64,000 nt of DNA, from NCBI RefSeq assembly GCF_014287955.1, contig NZ_JACOPD010000004.1, forward strand, positions 62,001 to 126,000, written 5' to 3'. Shown here in pieces: positions 62,146-64,000 of this stretch. Made by a program: the position numbers and the translations under genes. Under the pieces are notes generated by a model that did not search any database, had not been told where the DNA came from, and worked only from the letters and a program-made list of their open reading frames with translations. This DNA is from Lachnospira hominis (ex Liu et al. 2021). GTDB taxonomy: Bacteria > Bacillota > Clostridia > Lachnospirales > Lachnospiraceae. Positions within the stretch are counted from its first letter, which is position 1. Each line of letters opens with the position of its first letter.

Positions 62146-63373
62146 TATTAAAGAAAAGATAAAAAAAACACTGTCATATACAGCGAAAAGAGACTGCATA
62201 ATAACATTGATAACATGTATAGTGGTAAGTATAGTTATAGGTGCATTTATTGTTTATTTAAGGCGTGATGAAGATAAAACCATAAAAGTAGGAGTTGTCT
62301 ACGTCGGAGATGCAAGTACAATGTATACAAATAATTTTATAGAGGCATTGTCTGATATAGAACAGGAATATAATGGTAAAGTTGAAATTGTTTCTATGTA
62401 TAATGTTGCCGAGGGAACCGAGAGGGACTATCTTGAGAGGCTGGTCAGTGATGGTTGTAATATGATTTTTTCGACAAGTTATAATTACGGTGTGACTACA
62501 AAAGAATTGGCACAGAAATACCCCGAGGTGCAATTTTGCATGGCGACATGTTCCAATGCCAATGAAGAACCGTATCTGAAAAATTATCATACATTTATGG
62601 GAGCAATATATCAGGGTAGATATGCCGCAGGTGTGTCCGCAGGAATGAAGCTTAAAGAACTTATAGATGACGGCATAATTTCGGAGTCCGAGGCAAAAAT
62701 AGGATATGTCGGTGCGTATCCTTACGCCGAGGTTATATCGGGATATACGGCATTTCTTCTCGGTGCAAGGTCTGTTGTGCCGCAGGCGGTTATGACCGTT
62801 AAGTATACAAATTCATGGAATGATTACCGTACCGAAAAGAAGTACGCTAGGGAATTAATAGACGAGCATTGTATAATTATATCGCAACATTCCGATACGA
62901 CAGGTCCGGCTACCGCATGCGAAGAAACATCTTCAGATGTACCAGTATACAATGTGAGTTATAATCAGAGCATGCTCGACATTGCACCTACAACTTATCT
63001 GACAGGCTGCAAAATTAACTGGAAACCGTATATGAAATCAGCTATAGATGCAGTTCTTAATGATAAAGTGATAGAGAAGCAAGTTAAAGGCAATGTAAAC
63101 GGAAATGATGTCGGCGCGGGATTTGACGAGGAATGGGTATCAATGCTGGAATTCAATGATATAGCTGTTGCAAACGGCACCAAAGAGAGGGTGAAAAAGG
63201 TTATTGAACAGTTTAAAAAGGGCAATATAAATGTATTTCAGGGTGACTATATCGGAGTAAATCCTGATAATCCGTCAGAAAAGATAGATTTAAAAGAAGG
63301 ATATATTGAAAATGAGTACAGTTCAGCCCCGACATTTAAGTATATATTAAAGGATATAATTACTGTTGAGTAA
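62132..63373 (+). CDS. BMP-family ABC substrate-binding protein, membrane anchored
   Basis: 413 residues. N-terminal membrane anchor (CIITLITCIVVSIVIGAFIV, about 22-45) then a basic-membrane-protein fold: VGVVYVGDASTMYTNNFIEA, NMIFSTSYNYGVTTKEL, GAIYQGRYAAGVSAGM and IGYVGAYPYAEVISGYTAF. BMP proteins bind nucleosides or other metabolites. It overlaps the HD-GYP gene by 14 bp and there is no permease gene, so it may serve as the ligand-sensing partner of that protein rather than in transport (inference). ATG 62120 is an alternative start. Confidence 0.85.
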   Translation: MWNNDIKEKIKKTLSYTAKRDCIITLITCIVVSIVIGAFIVYLRRDEDKTIKVGVVYVGDASTMYTNNFIEALSDIEQEYNGKVEIVSMYNVAEGTERDYLERLVSDGCNMIFSTSYNYGVTTKELAQKYPEVQFCMATCSNANEEPYLKNYHTFMGAIYQGRYAAGVSAGMKLKELIDDGIISESEAKIGYVGAYPYAEVISGYTAFLLGARSVVPQAVMTVKYTNSWNDYRTEKKYARELIDEHCIIISQHSDTTGPATACEETSSDVPVYNVSYNQSMLDIAPTTYLTGCKINWKPYMKSAIDAVLNDKVIEKQVKGNVNGNDVGAGFDEEWVSMLEFNDIAVANGTKERVKKVIEQFKKGNINVFQGDYIGVNPDNPSEKIDLKEGYIENEYSSAPTFKYILKDIITVE

Positions 63374-63664
63374 TCGCTTTTTATATTGGCTGGGGGTAAA
63401 AATCCAATATTGTTAAAAATTATCATCTGCTTATAATTGTGCCTACAAGATGTGGAACAGGCAGAGAGGTGACTAATATTCAAGTTATTAACTGAGTAAG
63501 CAAAGGCTGGAAATCATCTGTTGAAGCGGGCGACGTGATAAAAACTCAGCAGAGACTGTTAAGTTTTAGCGGTTTTTTGATATAATTCAGTATATACTTT
63601 TGATGAAACGTATTGTAAAAAGCAATACACTGTGGTACATTAAAACAAACAGGAGGTGTATATT

Positions 63665-63964
63665 ATGGCAGCAAAAACAGCAAATGTTACAGCACGTATT
63701 CAACCAAATATAAAAGAACAGGCAGAAGCGATTCTGGAAAGGCTAGGGATTCCTGTATCTGTATTTATTGACATGACATACAGGCAGGTTATTATGAGGG
63801 ATGGAATACCTTTTTCTCTGGATATTCCGGATAAGCTTATTACAAGAGATACATTAACAAAAACGGAATTTGATACTATGATGCAAAATGGTTTATCACA
63901 AGCTAAGCGAGATGATTCTGTTTCTGTTGAGGAGGCTTTCAGTCAGTTGAAAAAGGGAATTTAA
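63665..63964 (+). CDS. RelB/DinJ-family antitoxin
   Basis: 99 residues. KTANVTARIQPNIKEQAEAI is the ribbon-helix-helix start of RelB/DinJ antitoxins, followed by GIPVSVFIDMTYRQVIMRDG and IPFSLDIP, all typical. It binds its own promoter and the toxin, through the C-terminal tail. ATG 63665 is chosen for AGGAGG about 7 nt upstream. The toxin gene starts 3 bp later. Nothing coding was seen in the preceding 63374-63664. Confidence 0.88.
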   Translation: MAAKTANVTARIQPNIKEQAEAILERLGIPVSVFIDMTYRQVIMRDGIPFSLDIPDKLITRDTLTKTEFDTMMQNGLSQAKRDDSVSVEEAFSQLKKGI

Positions 63965-63967
63965 TGT

Positions 63968-64000
63968 ATGGATAATGAATATGAAGTAAAAGTTACCAGA
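63968..64000 (+). CDS. RelE/ParE-like toxin, N-terminal start only
   Basis: Eleven codons (MDNEYEVKVTR) before the window ends. Position right after a RelB-type antitoxin and the strand-like start fit a RelE/ParE-superfamily toxin that cuts mRNA on the ribosome or poisons gyrase. The identity cannot be fixed from this much. Confidence 0.5.
   Translation, partial: MDNEYEVKVTR

Noticed and set aside
63374-63664. Coding remnant between the BMP gene and the antitoxin
   Set aside because: Short broken frames only, with no recognisable protein motif.

Overview
The window looks like the chromosome of a low-GC member of the Clostridia, most probably Lachnospiraceae. This is an inference from AT-rich codon use, strong AGGAGG ribosome binding sites, a sortase-anchored amylase-like surface protein with Cys-rich repeats, c-di-GMP/HD-GYP signalling and a Cst-type I-B CRISPR-Cas locus. 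No rRNA or tRNA gene was seen. Nearly everything is on the + strand.

Region 1 (1-5.4 kb) holds the end of a galactokinase gene, an internally deleted galE, an AraC regulator and then a defence patch. The patch contains a small HTH regulator, a fragment resembling BREX BrxA, an intact two-gene Septu-like system (PtuA ATPase plus PtuB HNH nuclease), a structured repeat block and a short fragment resembling BREX PglZ.

Region 2 (5.4-24.3 kb) is an accessory island of mostly unrecognised genes. It has an XRE regulator, membrane and secreted proteins, three WYL-domain regulators, three intact and one truncated calcineurin-like phosphoesterases, a P-loop kinase with a zinc finger, two genes sharing an N-terminal module, and several very small ORFs. 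Two of its promoters share an unusual CCGAC element 11 bp from the -10 box.

Region 3 (24.1-35.1 kb) is a type I-B (Tneap/Cst) CRISPR-Cas locus: cas6-cas8b1-cas7-cas5-cas3-cas4(frameshifted)-cas1-cas2, a leader, and an array of 21 identical 30-nt repeats with 20 spacers. The whole locus lies between two 93%-identical copies of a 66-aa basic-protein gene. Upstream of cas6, on the opposite strand, is what appears to be a CreR/CreA-like mini-CRISPR. It has its own promoter, a degenerate repeat with a perfect 8-nt handle, a 23-nt pseudo-spacer, and a second degenerate repeat. The pseudo-spacer matches the -35 region of the cas6 promoter (17 of the first 18 nt) directly next to a CCT PAM-like triplet. 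A third degenerate repeat (25/30) lies inside the operon between cas5 and cas3.

Region 4 (35.1-42.4 kb) has small housekeeping genes (PPOX, DUF4186, VOC, DUF188, macro domain). These are followed by IS4 and GGDEF remnants and a compositionally different module of a chemotaxis receptor plus a PAS-GGDEF-EAL phosphodiesterase.

Region 5 (42.7-64 kb) looks like core genome: a large cell-wall-anchored GH13-like protein that has lost its catalytic signatures, an OPT transporter, PqqD-like protein, PepD, YhcH, Nudix, a UvrD/PcrA-type helicase, 2'-5' RNA ligase, PHP phosphoesterase, deformylase-like protein, nitroreductase, a YjbR-alkyltransferase fusion, a sensor-propeller-HD-GYP protein overlapping a BMP-family binding protein, and the start of a RelB/RelE-like toxin-antitoxin pair cut by the window edge.
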